The notes under the pieces were generated by a model that made no database searches, was not told where the DNA came from, and worked only from the letters and a program-made list of their open reading frames with translations. A stretch of 64,000 nucleotides of DNA from Cognatilysobacter claricitrinus (lineage in GTDB: Bacteria > Pseudomonadota > Gammaproteobacteria > Xanthomonadales > Xanthomonadaceae): NCBI RefSeq assembly GCF_045866565.1, contig NZ_BAAFZV010000003.1, forward strand, positions 310,001 through 374,000, written 5' to 3'. The position numbers were made by a program, and so were the translations under genes. Shown piece by piece: positions 10,121 through 20,056 of the stretch; positions within the stretch are counted from its first letter, which is position 1; every line of letters starts with the position of its first letter.

Positions 10121-13100
10121 ATGTCCCGCTACTTCATCAACCACCCCGTGTTTGCGTGGGTGATCGCGATCATGGTGGTGCTCGCGGGCCTGCTGTCGAT
10201 CCGCGGCCTCGGCGTCGAGTCGTATCCGAACATCGCACCGCCGCAGGTCGGCGTGTCGGCGAGCTATCCGGGTGCGGACGCGCAGACCGTCGAACGCGCG
10301 GTCACGCAGATCATCGAGCAGCAGCTCACCGGTATCGACGGGCTTGATTACTTCAGCGCGTCGTCGAGCCAGGGTTCGGCGTCGCTCAATCTGACGTTCA
10401 AGCCCGGCACCGATCCCGACATCGCGCAGATGCAGGTGCAGAACAAGGTCTCGCAGGCCACGCCGCGCCTGCCGGGCGACGTCACGCAGCAGGGCATCGT
10501 GGTCGCGAAGGCGAACTCGGGCTTCCTGTCGGTAGTGGCGCTGAAGTCGAGCGATCCCGCGATCGGCAAGGACCAGCTGTCCGACCTGCTCGCGTCGAAC
10601 GTGCTCGACCAGATCTCGCGCGTTCCCGGCGTCGGCGGTACGCAGTTGTTCGGCGGCGAATACGCGATGCACATCTGGCTCAACCCGGACAAGCTGCAGG
10701 CCTATGGTCTGTCGGCGTCGCAGGTGTTGCAGGCGGTGCGTGCGCAGAACGTGCAGTTCTCGGCCGGCCAGGTCGGCGGCGAGCCGTCGCCGGAAACGCA
10801 GATGTTTACGGCGACGGTGGCGGCTGAAGGGCGTTTCTCGTCGCCGCAGGAATTCGAGAACATCCTGCTGCGCGCCGATCCCAACGGCGCCGCGGTGCGG
10901 TTGCGTGACGTCGCGCGCGTCGAGATCCTCGGTTCCGCGCACGGCTTCGAACTGAAGTGGGACGGCCAGCCGGCCGCCGGCTTCGCCGTGCAGCTGGCGC
11001 CGGGCGAGAACGCGCTCGCCGTCGCCGCGGCGGTCAAGAAGCGCATGGACGAATTGCAGCCCAGCTTCCCGAAGGGCGTGCAGTGGTTCTCGCCGTACGA
11101 CAGCTCGGACTTCGTGCAGATCTCGGTCGACGAAGTCATCAAGACGCTGATGGAAGCGATGGTGCTCGTCTTCCTCGTGATGCTGCTGTTCCTGCAGAAC
11201 ATCCGCGCGACGATCATCCCGACGCTGGTCATCCCGGTCGCGCTGCTCGGCACGTTCCTGGGCATGAAGATCCTCGGCTTCACCATCAACCAGCTGTCGC
11301 TGTTCGGCATGGTGCTGGCGATCGGCATCGTCGTCGACGACGCGATCGTGGTGATCGAGAACGTCGAACGCATAATGACCGAGGAAGGCCTGCCGCCGCG
11401 CGAAGCGACGTACAAGGCGATGCAGCAGATCACCGGCGCGGTCATCGCGATCACGCTGGTGCTGGCCGCGGTATTCGTGCCGTCGGCGCTGCAGTCGGGT
11501 TCGGCGGGCGCGGTGTATCGCCAGTTCGCGTTGACCATCGCGATGGCGATGCTGTTCTCGGCATTCCTCGCGCTGGGCTTCACGCCTGCGTTGTGCGCGA
11601 ACCTGCTGAAGCCGAGCGCGCATCACGACAAGCGCAATCCGATCTTCCGCGGCTTCAACCGCGTGTACGACCGGATGGCGACGACCTACGTCGGCCATAT
11701 CCGCAGCGCCGTGCAGCATGCGCCGCGCTGGATGGTGGTGTTCGCCGCGCTCGCGCTGCTGACCGGCTTCCTGTTCTGGAAGATGCCGGGCTCGTTCCTG
11801 CCGGAAGAAGACCAAGGCTACGCGCTCGCCATCGTGCAGCTGCCGCCAGGCGCCACGCTGCGTCGCACCGAAGCCGTGTTCGAGCAGATGCGCGAGCAGG
11901 TCAACAAGATCGACGGCTACGAAGGGATGATGCAGGTCGCCGGTTTCTCGTTCATCGGCCAGGGCGAGAACGTCGGCATGGCGTTCATCAAGCTCAAGCC
12001 GTGGAGCGAGCGAAAGATCACCGCGACCGAGTACATCCAGCAGGCCAACATGCGCCTGTTCCCGATCCGCGACGCGCAGATCTTCGTGATCAACCTGCCG
12101 ACGGTGAACGGGCTCGGCGCCTTCGGCGGCTTCGACATGTACCTGCAGGATCGCAGTGGCCAGGGTCGCGAGGCGCTGCAGCAGGCCATGGGCACGCTGC
12201 TGGCGAAGGCGGGACAGGACAAGACGCTGGTGGGCGTGCGTCCGAACACGCTGGAGCCGTCACCGCAGTTGAAGCTCGACGTCGATCGCGTGCAGGCGCA
12301 GGCGATGGGCCTGTCCGTCGGCGACATCTACAGCGCGATCCAGATCATGCTCGCGCCGGTGTACGTCAACGACTTCGTGCAGGGCGGTCGCGTCAAGCGC
12401 GTGACGATGCAGGCCGACGCGCCGTATCGCACCGGTCCCGAATCGCTGTCGCACTTCTACACGCCCGCCCCGAACATGACCGCCGCCGACGGCACGCACA
12501 CGATGGTGCCGCTGTCGAACGTGGTGCATTCGAAGTGGACGGTCGCGCAGCCCTCGCTGACCCGATACAACGGCTTCGCCGCGGTGGAAATCGTCGGTTC
12601 GCAGGCGCCGGGCAAGAGTTCGGGTGAAGCGATGAAGGCGATGGAGCACATCGTCAGCAACGACCTGCCGCCCGGTTTCGGTTATGACTGGGCGGGCCAG
12701 TCGCACCAGGAAATCCTGTCGGGCAGCCAGGCCACCATGCTGATGGTGCTGTCGATCGTCGTGGTGTTCCTGTGCCTCGCGGGCCTGTACGAGAGCTGGT
12801 CGGTGCCGGTGGCGGTGCTGCTGGTGGTGCCGCTGGGCGTGCTCGGTGCGATCGTGCTGTCGATGATGCGCGGCCTGCCGAACGACATCTATTTCAAGAT
12901 CGGCCTGATCACCGTCATCGGCCTCGCCGCGAAGAACGCGATCCTGATCATCGAGTTCGCGATCGCCGAACGCGAGCACGGCAAGCCGCTTCGACAGGCA
13001 GTGGTCGAAGCGTCGAAGCTGCGACTGCGACCGATCCTGATGACGTCGTTCGCCTTCATCATGGGCGTGACGCCGCTGGCGATCTCCACCGGTGCCGGCG

Positions 13101-13276
13101 CGAACTCGCGGCATGCGATCGGTACCGGCGTCATTGGCGGCATGCTGTTCGCGACGTTCCTCGGTCTGCTGCTGATCCCGGTGTTCTACGTCGCGGTGCG
13201 ACGACTGCTCGGCGACACGCTGGACGATCCGCCGAAGCTCGACCCCAACGAGATCCATCGCCAGATCCCGCTCTGA
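10121..13276 (+). CDS. RND multidrug efflux pump, inner-membrane transporter (HAE1, AcrB/MexB type)
   Basis: Proton-driven trimeric exporter of hydrophobic and amphiphilic compounds. At 1051 residues it has the normal family length, with 12 membrane segments in two repeats and two large periplasmic loops. TM4 holds the proton-relay pair in GIVVDDAIVVIENVER. The second-half signatures are GLAAKNAILIIEFA and the C-terminal RHAIGTGVIGGM. It forms an operon with the adaptor and ends at a clear intrinsic terminator. Substrates cannot be told from sequence; the outer-membrane partner must be encoded elsewhere. Confidence 0.96.
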   Translation: MSRYFINHPVFAWVIAIMVVLAGLLSIRGLGVESYPNIAPPQVGVSASYPGADAQTVERAVTQIIEQQLTGIDGLDYFSASSSQGSASLNLTFKPGTDPDIAQMQVQNKVSQATPRLPGDVTQQGIVVAKANSGFLSVVALKSSDPAIGKDQLSDLLASNVLDQISRVPGVGGTQLFGGEYAMHIWLNPDKLQAYGLSASQVLQAVRAQNVQFSAGQVGGEPSPETQMFTATVAAEGRFSSPQEFENILLRADPNGAAVRLRDVARVEILGSAHGFELKWDGQPAAGFAVQLAPGENALAVAAAVKKRMDELQPSFPKGVQWFSPYDSSDFVQISVDEVIKTLMEAMVLVFLVMLLFLQNIRATIIPTLVIPVALLGTFLGMKILGFTINQLSLFGMVLAIGIVVDDAIVVIENVERIMTEEGLPPREATYKAMQQITGAVIAITLVLAAVFVPSALQSGSAGAVYRQFALTIAMAMLFSAFLALGFTPALCANLLKPSAHHDKRNPIFRGFNRVYDRMATTYVGHIRSAVQHAPRWMVVFAALALLTGFLFWKMPGSFLPEEDQGYALAIVQLPPGATLRRTEAVFEQMREQVNKIDGYEGMMQVAGFSFIGQGENVGMAFIKLKPWSERKITATEYIQQANMRLFPIRDAQIFVINLPTVNGLGAFGGFDMYLQDRSGQGREALQQAMGTLLAKAGQDKTLVGVRPNTLEPSPQLKLDVDRVQAQAMGLSVGDIYSAIQIMLAPVYVNDFVQGGRVKRVTMQADAPYRTGPESLSHFYTPAPNMTAADGTHTMVPLSNVVHSKWTVAQPSLTRYNGFAAVEIVGSQAPGKSSGEAMKAMEHIVSNDLPPGFGYDWAGQSHQEILSGSQATMLMVLSIVVVFLCLAGLYESWSVPVAVLLVVPLGVLGAIVLSMMRGLPNDIYFKIGLITVIGLAAKNAILIIEFAIAEREHGKPLRQAVVEASKLRLRPILMTSFAFIMGVTPLAISTGAGANSRHAIGTGVIGGMLFATFLGLLLIPVFYVAVRRLLGDTLDDPPKLDPNEIHRQIPL

Positions 13277-13297
13277 CCCCACGTCACGGGAGCCCGG

Positions 13298-13331
13298 AAG
13301 CCTCCGCATTGCGGGGGCTTCTTTTTTTTTT
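13298..13331 (+). terminator. Rho-independent terminator of the RND efflux operon
   Basis: GAAGCCTCCGC, loop ATT, GCGGGGGCTTC (one mismatch) followed by a run of nine T, 20 bases after the pump stop codon. Confidence 0.92.
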
Positions 13332-13486
13332 GCGTCACGGGAATTGCGCCGTTACGCGTGTCGCCCCGGATGGTGAAACGAAGTCGCGGCATTGCGCGTC
13401 AACGGCGGGGCGTGACGTCGACCCGTTCCGTTACCCCGGCCCGTCGTTGCGGGTGACGCGCGATGCGGCCGCCGGTTTTCCCGGGC

Positions 13487-13521
13487 ACAAAAAAACCCGG
13501 CAGCCTGAGCTGCCGGGTTCG
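13487..13521 (-). terminator. Rho-independent terminator of the phasin gene
   Basis: On the minus strand, AACCCGGCAGCTCAGGCTGCCGGGTT followed by seven T in all. It lies about 30 bases past the phasin stop codon. Confidence 0.92.
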
Positions 13522-13548
13522 GTTCCAGTGGGAGCTGGAGAGAGAGAC

Positions 13549-14004
13549 TTACTTCGCAGCCTTGCCGGTCGCCGCAGCGGCGGCCTGCTCGGTCGCCTTC
13601 ACGGCGCCGTTGGTGGCCTGCGTGAACTGGTCCTGCGCCTGGCGGACGGTGTCGTTGGCGCTGCGCGTCACGGCCTCGAGCTGGCCCTTGGCGATCTGCG
13701 CGACCGATTCCTGCACCTTGGCGACGCGGCCGAGGACGTCCTGGCCGGTGGTCAGCGTGCGCTCGATGTTCTCGCGGGCGATCTGCGCGCCGCGCGGCCA
13801 AAGGTTCTTGGCGCCGTCGAAGTCGCGGACCTGAGCAGCCTCGCCGAGGAAGGCGAAGGTCGCGGTGGTGCGCTCCTCGATGGCCGCCAGCTGCAGGCCG
13901 ACGATGGCCTCGGCGTTCTCGAGGGTGAGGCGGTTGATGCGGGCGGCCGTGTCGGCGAACTGACGGGTGGCCGCGGCGAACTGCTCGTTGAACTGTGCGT
14001 ACAT
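13549..14004 (-). CDS. phasin-family protein
   Basis: A 151-residue, Ala/Gln-rich all-helical protein of the phasin type, which coats polyhydroxyalkanoate granules or acts in storage and stress. It starts MYAQFNEQFAAATRQFADTAARI, has a central coiled-coil stretch and an Ala/Lys-rich C-terminal tail. No PHA synthase is in the window, so a granule role is inferred from the family. A good TAGGAG site lies 7 bases before the ATG, and a strong terminator follows, so it is a single-gene unit. Confidence 0.88.
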   Translation of the reverse strand: MYAQFNEQFAAATRQFADTAARINRLTLENAEAIVGLQLAAIEERTTATFAFLGEAAQVRDFDGAKNLWPRGAQIARENIERTLTTGQDVLGRVAKVQESVAQIAKGQLEAVTRSANDTVRQAQDQFTQATNGAVKATEQAAAAATGKAAK

Positions 14005-14194
14005 GGCGGGCTCCTAGGCCTGGATGGCCGATACAGCGGGATGGTGCGATGCAGCATAGCCCTGGCCATGGTGCAGTGCAACAACCGCTGGTCGGCCGTT
14101 GTCAGCCCGTCAGGGACGTGAGCGGCTGTCGCCGGGCGCGCGGCGGTAGACGGAGAGGTGCGACTCCGGCGGCGCGATCCGACGCCGCGTGGCT

Positions 14195-14557
14195 TCAGCC
14201 CGCGGGCCCGCGGTACCGGCAGCCCGAGGTGCACGTCTCGTGGACGACGACCTCCGACAGCAGCGGCAACTCCGGGCTCAACCGCTCCCAGATCCAGGCG
14301 GCGAGTCGCTCGCTGGTCGGGTTGTCCAGCCCCTCGATGTCGTTGAGGTAGTTGTGGTCGAGCCGGTCGTAGAGCGGCTGGAACGCGGCCTTGAGGTCGG
14401 CGAAGTCCATCACCCAGCCGGTGTCCGCACCAGGCTCGCCCGACACGTGGATCTCCACGCGGAACGAATGGCCGTGCAGGCGCGAGCACTTGTGGCCCGG
14501 CGGCACGTTCGGCAGGCGGTGCGCCGCCTCCAACGTGAAGGCTTTAAAGATGTCCAT
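14195..14557 (-). CDS. queD: 6-carboxy-5,6,7,8-tetrahydropterin synthase
   Basis: Converts 7,8-dihydroneopterin triphosphate to 6-carboxytetrahydropterin, an early step to the queuosine tRNA base. The 120 residues carry the zinc His cluster AAHRLPNVPPGHKC and LHGHSFRVE, and the catalytic DFADLK...LDHNYLND...NPTSE series. The start MDIFKAF matches other members of the family; an in-frame ATG three codons upstream (14566) is also possible. It is divergent from the hybrid kinase. Confidence 0.94.
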   Translation of the reverse strand: MDIFKAFTLEAAHRLPNVPPGHKCSRLHGHSFRVEIHVSGEPGADTGWVMDFADLKAAFQPLYDRLDHNYLNDIEGLDNPTSERLAAWIWERLSPELPLLSEVVVHETCTSGCRYRGPAG

Positions 14558-14645
14558 CACAACCATTGTACGGGCGGCGTCCGGGCTGGCGGACTGCCCG
14601 GGACCCTCTGCTACCGTAAAGCCGTTGCGGCTTCGACCGGCTCCC

Positions 14646-17600
14646 GTGTCCGATTCCGTCCCGACCCCTGCTGCGCTCGACCGCACCCCGGCCCGCCGGG
14701 ATCGCGGGGTCTGGACGACGCTCGCCGGCATCCTCGCGCTCGCCGCCGTCTACGCGCCGCTGGCGTTCATGGGCCTGCGCTGGGGGATGACGCGCGGCGT
14801 TGCATCGCCGTTGTGGCCCGCCGCCGGTGTCGCGCTGGCGGTATTCGTCCTGTGCGGGCGGCGGCTCTGGCCGGGCGTCGTGCTCGGCTATCTCGGCGGT
14901 GCGCTGCTCAATGGGTCGCCGAATCCGCCGTGGGTGCTGCTGCTGGTCGCGCTCGGCAACGCGCTCGCGACGTACAGCGGCCACGTCGCACTGGAGCGCA
15001 CGCGCTTCAACCCCGCATTCGAATCGTTCCGCGACTTCCTGCTGTTCGCTCTGGTATCCGCATCGATCGCCGCGATCGCGTCGACGATCGGTTCGCTCTC
15101 GATCGCCCTGCCGCTGCATCTGGACGCCGACCGCGTCTGGCTGATGTGGAGTCACTGGTATCTGGGCGACGTCACCGGCGTGTTGATCGTCGGCACCATG
15201 GTGCTGGCCTGGGCGCGCAGCGGCTGGCCACGCACCGCGCAGTGGTGGGGCGAGTTCGTGGCCTGCCTGGCCATCTCCGCAGCGATCGCCGCGTACGTCT
15301 TCCTGCGCCACGACGAGCGCATGTACACGTTCATCGCGTACTGCCCGTTGATCTGGGCCGCATTGTCGTTGCGTCTGCGCGGCGCGAGCGCGGCGTGCTT
15401 CCTGATCACGATGATCGCCGTCGCCGGCACCACGCTCGGCTACGGGCCGTTCGCGATCGCCGACATCCACGCGCGCTACGTCGACCTGCAGGTGTTCATC
15501 ACGGTCATGGCGGCATCGACGCTGGTGCTGGCGGTGGTGGCCGACGAGCGACGCGCGCAGCACGCATTGCGCATGAGCGAGACGCGACTCCGGCTCGCGC
15601 TCGAAGCGTCGGACACCGGTCTGTGGAAGATCGACCTCGGCACCGGCGCGATGGCGTTCTCGCCGGAATGCTCGCGCGTCACCGGCATCCCGGAAACGGC
15701 AATCGAACACACGCGTGCGGGCGCGGCGACGCTGCTGCATCCGGAAGACCTGCTGCGCGTGCGCACCACGCTGGTCGAGGCGATCGAACGCCACACGCTG
15801 TTCGAAAGCCAGTTCCGCGTACGCCGACCCGATGGCAGCGAACTGTGGGTGGAAGCCCGCGGGCGTGCGCTGTACGAGGACGGGATCCCGACCTCGGTGC
15901 TCGGAACGATCAGCGACATCACCGCGCAACGTCGCAACGAACGCCGCCTCGCCGAACAGGCGCGCCTGCTCGACCTCACCAGCGATGCGATCCTCATCCG
16001 CGACCTCGACGGCCGCATCACCTACTGGAACGACAGTTGCGCGCGGCTGTACGGCTATACGCAGGCCGAAGCGATCGGCCGCATCGCGCGTGACCTGCTC
16101 GATTCGCGCTTTCCGATGCCGCTCGTCGAAATCAGCGCCGCGCTGCTGGAGCGCGAACGCTGGGAAGGCGAAGTGGTGCATCACCGCAAGGACGGCGAGC
16201 CGCGCGTGATCCACGCACGCTGGGTGCTGACGCGCGACGCGACCGGCCAGCCACAGTCTGTCATGCAGACGCACACCGACATCACCGATCGCAAGCGCGC
16301 CGACATCGCCGCGGCGTTCCTCGCCGAGCTCGATCGCCACATCGGTCGCGCATCCAGCGCCGATGACGTCGCCGACACCGGTCTTCGCCTGCTCGGCAAG
16401 CACCTCGGCCTGCTGCGTTGCACGCTGTCGGACATCGACGTCGAACAGTGGCGCATCCGCACGCTGCACGAATGGACGAACGGCGCGCCGCGCGTATCGG
16501 GCAGCTTCGACGCACGCGAGTTCTTCACCAGCGAACTCGGCGCGACGCTCGCATCGGGCGAGGCGGTCGCGGTCCGCGACCTGCGCAGCGACCCGCTCAC
16601 CGCACCGTTCGCGCTCAACTACCTGCCATACGGCACGGCCGCGCTCGCCGCAGCGTCGTATGTCATCGAAGGCCGGCTAGCGGGCACACTCACCGTCGCC
16701 GCCGGCGAACCGCGCGACTGGCGCGCCGACGAGATGCAGCTGCTGCGCGAAGTCGTCGCCCGACTGTGGCCTGCGATCGAACGTGCGAAGTCGCTGGTCG
16801 CGCTGCGTGAGTCGGAAGCGCGTTTCCGCCAGCTCGCGGACACCGCGCCGATCATGATCTGGGTCGCCGAGGCTGACGGACGTTGCAGCTACGTCAGCCG
16901 GCGCTGGACCGAGTTCACCGGGCGCTCGTACGAGGACGAGCTGGGCTACAGCTGGAAGGCCGTCGTGCATCCCGACGACCTGTACGGCTACTCGACCGCG
17001 TTCGAGGAGGCCGCGCGCGAGCAGCGTGCGTTTTCCGACGAGTACCGCGCGCTGCGCGGCGACGGCGTGTACCGCTGGCTGCACGTGTCGGCGCGTCCGC
17101 GTCTCGGGCCCGGTGACGAATTCCTCGGCTACATCGGCGCGGTGATGGACGTCACCGAACGTCGCGAAGCCGAAGAAGCGCTGCGCGAAGCCGATCGTCG
17201 CAAGGATGAATTCCTCGCCACGCTCGCGCACGAGTTGCGCAATCCGCTGTCGCCGATCCGGACGGGCCTGCAGGTCCTCAACCTCACCGAGGACGCCGAG
17301 ACCGCGCGGCGCACGCGGAAAATGATGGAGCGCCAGCTCGGCCACATGGTGCGGCTGATCGACGACCTGCTCGACGTATCGCGCATCACGAGCGGCAAGG
17401 TCGTGCTGCAGCGCGATCGCATTTCGCTGCAGGACGCCGCGCTTGCCGCGATCGAATCGGCGCGGCCGCAGATCGAAGGCGCGCGGCATCGCCTGCACCT
17501 CGAGCTGCCGAACGCGCCGCTCTGGATCGACGCCGATCCAACACGCATCGCGCAGGTCATGGGCAACCTGCTCACGAACGCGGCGAAGTACACGCCGGAC

Positions 17601-18305
17601 GGCGGCGACATCACCCTGCGCGTCTACGACTGCGACGAATGCGCCTGCGTCTCGGTGTCCGACACCGGCCTCGGGATTCCGCCGGATGCATTGGGCGCGG
17701 TGTTCGGCATGTTCGCGCAGGTCAACCGCACGCTGGACCGTGCGCAGGGCGGGCTCGGTATCGGGCTGGCGCTGGCGCGCCGACTGGTCGACATGCACGG
17801 CGGCACCGTCACCGCGCACAGCGAGGGCCTCGGGCGTGGCAGCACGTTCGTCGTGCGCCTGCCGCTGGCGCCGGATTTCGCCGCAATCGAAGCGGCGCCC
17901 GCGATGTCGACCGGCGCCCAGGCACGGCGTCGCGTCCTGGTCGTCGACGACAACCAGGACGCCGCGGAAACGCTCGGCATGATGCTGGAGCTCGACGGGC
18001 ACGCCACGTGCGTCGCGTATTCGGCGCTGGATGGCCTTCGACTGGTCGACGAATTCCAGCCGGAGATCGCCTTCCTCGACATCGGCATGCCGGTGATGAA
18101 CGGCTACGAGCTCGCGCGCCGCCTGCGCGCACGCGAGGGCGGTGAGTCGATGATGCTGGTGGCGGTGAGCGGGTGGGGCGGCGAGGCCGACAAACAACAG
18201 GCCGCCGCGGCAGGGTTCGACCTGCACCTGACCAAGCCGGTGAGCGCGGAAGCGGTGCAGGCCGCGGTGGACCGCATTCATCGCTACGCGTCCGCCGTGT
18301 CCTGA
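14646..18305 (+). CDS. MASE1-domain hybrid sensor histidine kinase with PAS, GAF and receiver domains
   Basis: A 1219-residue membrane sensor. Domains in order: an N-terminal MASE1-type membrane sensor with about eight hydrophobic segments (residues 20-290, including SPLWPAAGVALA), two PAS/PAC repeats (about 305-540), a GAF-like domain (about 550-710), a third PAS (about 725-850), HisKA (LATLAHELRNPLSP, His near 861), HATPase (NLLTNAAKYTPDGG; GGLGIGLALARRLVDMHGG) and a C-terminal receiver (VLVVDDNQDAAETL; phospho-Asp in IAFLDIGMPVMNG). The likely start is GTG 14646, just before the first membrane segment; the frame extends upstream antisense to queD. No cognate output gene is adjacent. Confidence 0.9.
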   Translation: MSDSVPTPAALDRTPARRDRGVWTTLAGILALAAVYAPLAFMGLRWGMTRGVASPLWPAAGVALAVFVLCGRRLWPGVVLGYLGGALLNGSPNPPWVLLLVALGNALATYSGHVALERTRFNPAFESFRDFLLFALVSASIAAIASTIGSLSIALPLHLDADRVWLMWSHWYLGDVTGVLIVGTMVLAWARSGWPRTAQWWGEFVACLAISAAIAAYVFLRHDERMYTFIAYCPLIWAALSLRLRGASAACFLITMIAVAGTTLGYGPFAIADIHARYVDLQVFITVMAASTLVLAVVADERRAQHALRMSETRLRLALEASDTGLWKIDLGTGAMAFSPECSRVTGIPETAIEHTRAGAATLLHPEDLLRVRTTLVEAIERHTLFESQFRVRRPDGSELWVEARGRALYEDGIPTSVLGTISDITAQRRNERRLAEQARLLDLTSDAILIRDLDGRITYWNDSCARLYGYTQAEAIGRIARDLLDSRFPMPLVEISAALLERERWEGEVVHHRKDGEPRVIHARWVLTRDATGQPQSVMQTHTDITDRKRADIAAAFLAELDRHIGRASSADDVADTGLRLLGKHLGLLRCTLSDIDVEQWRIRTLHEWTNGAPRVSGSFDAREFFTSELGATLASGEAVAVRDLRSDPLTAPFALNYLPYGTAALAAASYVIEGRLAGTLTVAAGEPRDWRADEMQLLREVVARLWPAIERAKSLVALRESEARFRQLADTAPIMIWVAEADGRCSYVSRRWTEFTGRSYEDELGYSWKAVVHPDDLYGYSTAFEEAAREQRAFSDEYRALRGDGVYRWLHVSARPRLGPGDEFLGYIGAVMDVTERREAEEALREADRRKDEFLATLAHELRNPLSPIRTGLQVLNLTEDAETARRTRKMMERQLGHMVRLIDDLLDVSRITSGKVVLQRDRISLQDAALAAIESARPQIEGARHRLHLELPNAPLWIDADPTRIAQVMGNLLTNAAKYTPDGGDITLRVYDCDECACVSVSDTGLGIPPDALGAVFGMFAQVNRTLDRAQGGLGIGLALARRLVDMHGGTVTAHSEGLGRGSTFVVRLPLAPDFAAIEAAPAMSTGAQARRRVLVVDDNQDAAETLGMMLELDGHATCVAYSALDGLRLVDEFQPEIAFLDIGMPVMNGYELARRLRAREGGESMMLVAVSGWGGEADKQQAAAAGFDLHLTKPVSAEAVQAAVDRIHRYASAVS

Positions 18306-18384
18306 CGGATTCCATAACGCTGCATTGATGTCGATTTCATGGCGCGCTGCGTAGAAGGGCATGGTCTCCGTGGAGTTGCGTGCC

Positions 18385-18660
18385 ATGTCCGCCACGATGT
18401 CGTCCGACTGGACCCTCGATCTCGCCCACGCGACCGCGACGCACGTCTCCGGCGTCACGGTCGTCGCCCTCCGCGGTGGCGGACGCGGACGCTATCGCGC
18501 GGTGCCGCTGACGGACACCCTGCCCGCGCCGGGGCCGGGACTGTCGGACGATGACTGCGAGTTCGTGGCGCGCATCGTGGGCGAACGTGTCCGCGAAGGC
18601 GCCCGGCTCCTGCTGGAGCGCATGCGCCGCCGCCGCGTCGAGGGCGTGACCCTGCACTAG
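18385..18660 (+). CDS. small hypothetical protein, about 91 aa
   Basis: I do not recognise this protein. It is soluble, with a basic C-terminal helix (LLLERMRRRRVEG). Third-position GC is as high as in neighbouring genes, which supports coding. An ATG at 18361 would add 8 residues; I prefer 18385 because GGAG sits 9 bases upstream of it. It stands alone after the hybrid kinase. Confidence 0.5.
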   Translation: MSATMSSDWTLDLAHATATHVSGVTVVALRGGGRGRYRAVPLTDTLPAPGPGLSDDDCEFVARIVGERVREGARLLLERMRRRRVEGVTLH

Positions 18661-18795
18661 GGATCGCGACACAGCGCACCCCGCGCGCGGCGAAGATCGG
18701 TATACACTCGAGACTGTGCGCGCCATCACGGTCCGCGCCGGCATGCGGGAAGCGCCCGCCCGTCGGTCGTGCGATCGCGCGACCCAGGAGTCGAA

Positions 18796-19560
18796 GTGAC
18801 GCCCCACCTGCTCCAGACCGCGACCGAGGCGATCGAGGGGAGCGACCAGGACCCGGCGGGTCGGGTCGATCGGGAGATCATCTGTCAGGTCGACCTCGAT
18901 CGCGCGACCGCACTCATCGAACGCCGCAGCGCCTCCGGCCTGCTCGACGAGCTGGGCGCGATCGTGCAGGCCCTCGAGGTCGCCGATTCGCGCACCGCGC
19001 CACGCCGCGGCACGATCGTCGGACGCCTGCTCGGGCGTGACCTCTCCGCACAGGCGCGCGCGCGCCAGGCGCACGAGCATGTCCGCATCCGCCTGCAGCT
19101 CGCCGAGCGCCGCGCGCTCGACGTGCTTGCCCACGTCCGTGAACTCGACGAAGCCAGCGCGCATATCGCGCGCCAGCGCGCCCGTCTGGCGGAGATCGCC
19201 GAGCGCGGGCGCGAGGCCTACGACGCGTTCGCGGTCGACGCCAGCACGCGCCCGGACGCGATGGGGCGTCGGCTCGATCACCTCACCATGCTGGTCAGTT
19301 CGTGGGACGTCGCGATCGCGCACATGCGGCTGGTACGCCAGTACGACGAACTGCTGCTTGCCCGCTACGCGCATGTCCGTGACGTGGTCGTGCCGCAGTG
19401 GCTGCGTCGCGCCGATGCCGCGCTTGCGGTCGAGGACAACGCCGACGAGTACGACGGCCCGCAGCTCGGCGAACCGCTGCGCGAAGCGCTGGCCGTGCTG
19501 CTTCAGGTGACCGCGCCCGAGCCCGCGGTATTCCCGCGCGCCGAGGACGTGCGCGTCTGA
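18796..19560 (+). CDS. hypothetical helical protein, 254 aa
   Basis: No domain is recognised with certainty. The protein is almost wholly helical and rich in Arg, Ala, Leu and Asp/Glu, with coiled-coil potential at about residues 85-160. It has no signal or membrane segment. The segment VGRLLGRDLSAQARARQAHEHV and the later helices recall TelA-type proteins only weakly. GTG 18796 was chosen because AGGAG lies five bases upstream. A 455-residue open frame on the other strand is a shadow. Convergent with the next gene, with one base between the stops. Confidence 0.7.
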   Translation: MTPHLLQTATEAIEGSDQDPAGRVDREIICQVDLDRATALIERRSASGLLDELGAIVQALEVADSRTAPRRGTIVGRLLGRDLSAQARARQAHEHVRIRLQLAERRALDVLAHVRELDEASAHIARQRARLAEIAERGREAYDAFAVDASTRPDAMGRRLDHLTMLVSSWDVAIAHMRLVRQYDELLLARYAHVRDVVVPQWLRRADAALAVEDNADEYDGPQLGEPLREALAVLLQVTAPEPAVFPRAEDVRV

Positions 19561-19561
19561 A

Positions 19562-19846
19562 TCAACGTGTCGGGCGGTCGAGCGTGTCCCGCGACTCGCG
19601 CGGTCCGCGCGGGTGGCGATTGCCTTCGAGCGGCTGATCGGCGACCACCGGCGGAGCCACCGTGCCGGGCGTAGCCTGCTTCCAAACCTGCGTTTCCAGC
19701 GCACCGAGCCCGACCAGGTCCGGCACGAGCGCGAGCAGCGGCGACCCGTCGCTTCGCGGCGCCGGCATCACGCGGCTGCCGAGCACGGCCGCGGTCGCGG
19801 CAGCGAGCAGGCCGTACATCATCAGCGTTCGCGTATTGCGGACCAT
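19562..19846 (-). CDS. small hypothetical membrane-anchored protein, 94 aa
   Basis: Unrecognised. It begins MVRNTRTLMMYGLLAAATAAVLG, a single N-terminal hydrophobic segment that could be an anchor or uncleaved signal, followed by a polar, proline- and arginine-rich tail. GGGAGG lies 6 bases before the ATG at 19846, which supports this start over one 29 codons upstream. Convergent with the preceding helical-protein gene. Confidence 0.6.
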   Translation of the reverse strand: MVRNTRTLMMYGLLAAATAAVLGSRVMPAPRSDGSPLLALVPDLVGLGALETQVWKQATPGTVAPPVVADQPLEGNRHPRGPRESRDTLDRPTR

Positions 19847-20056
19847 GCCGACCTCCCGCTCCGGAGACCCGAGGCTCGCACGCAGCCACTGCACGTCGCG
19901 TCGACGCGACCGCCGAATCCGCGCCCTGTTCATCCCGGGTGCGGCTCAGTGACGCCGCGGTGACCTTGGTGGTCCCGACTGGAGCTTCAAGCGGCTGTAA
20001 CCCCGGCGGCTCTTCGGCTACGTTGGAGTCGGGGACTTTCAACGGATCAGCCGCTC

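Noticed and set aside
8729..11815. 1028-codon open frame on the minus strand
   Set aside because: It lies antisense to the RND adaptor and pump, which have clear families. Its sequence is Arg/His-rich without domains; high GC content keeps stops rare.
14391..14645. 85-codon N-terminal extension of the MASE1 hybrid kinase
   Set aside because: It is antisense to queD and has no membrane or domain character; GTG 14646 gives a start just before the first membrane segment.
18337..19704. 455-codon open frame on the minus strand
   Set aside because: Overlaps three small genes, each with a better start signal or family-like N-terminus; the translated sequence is Arg-rich with no domain.
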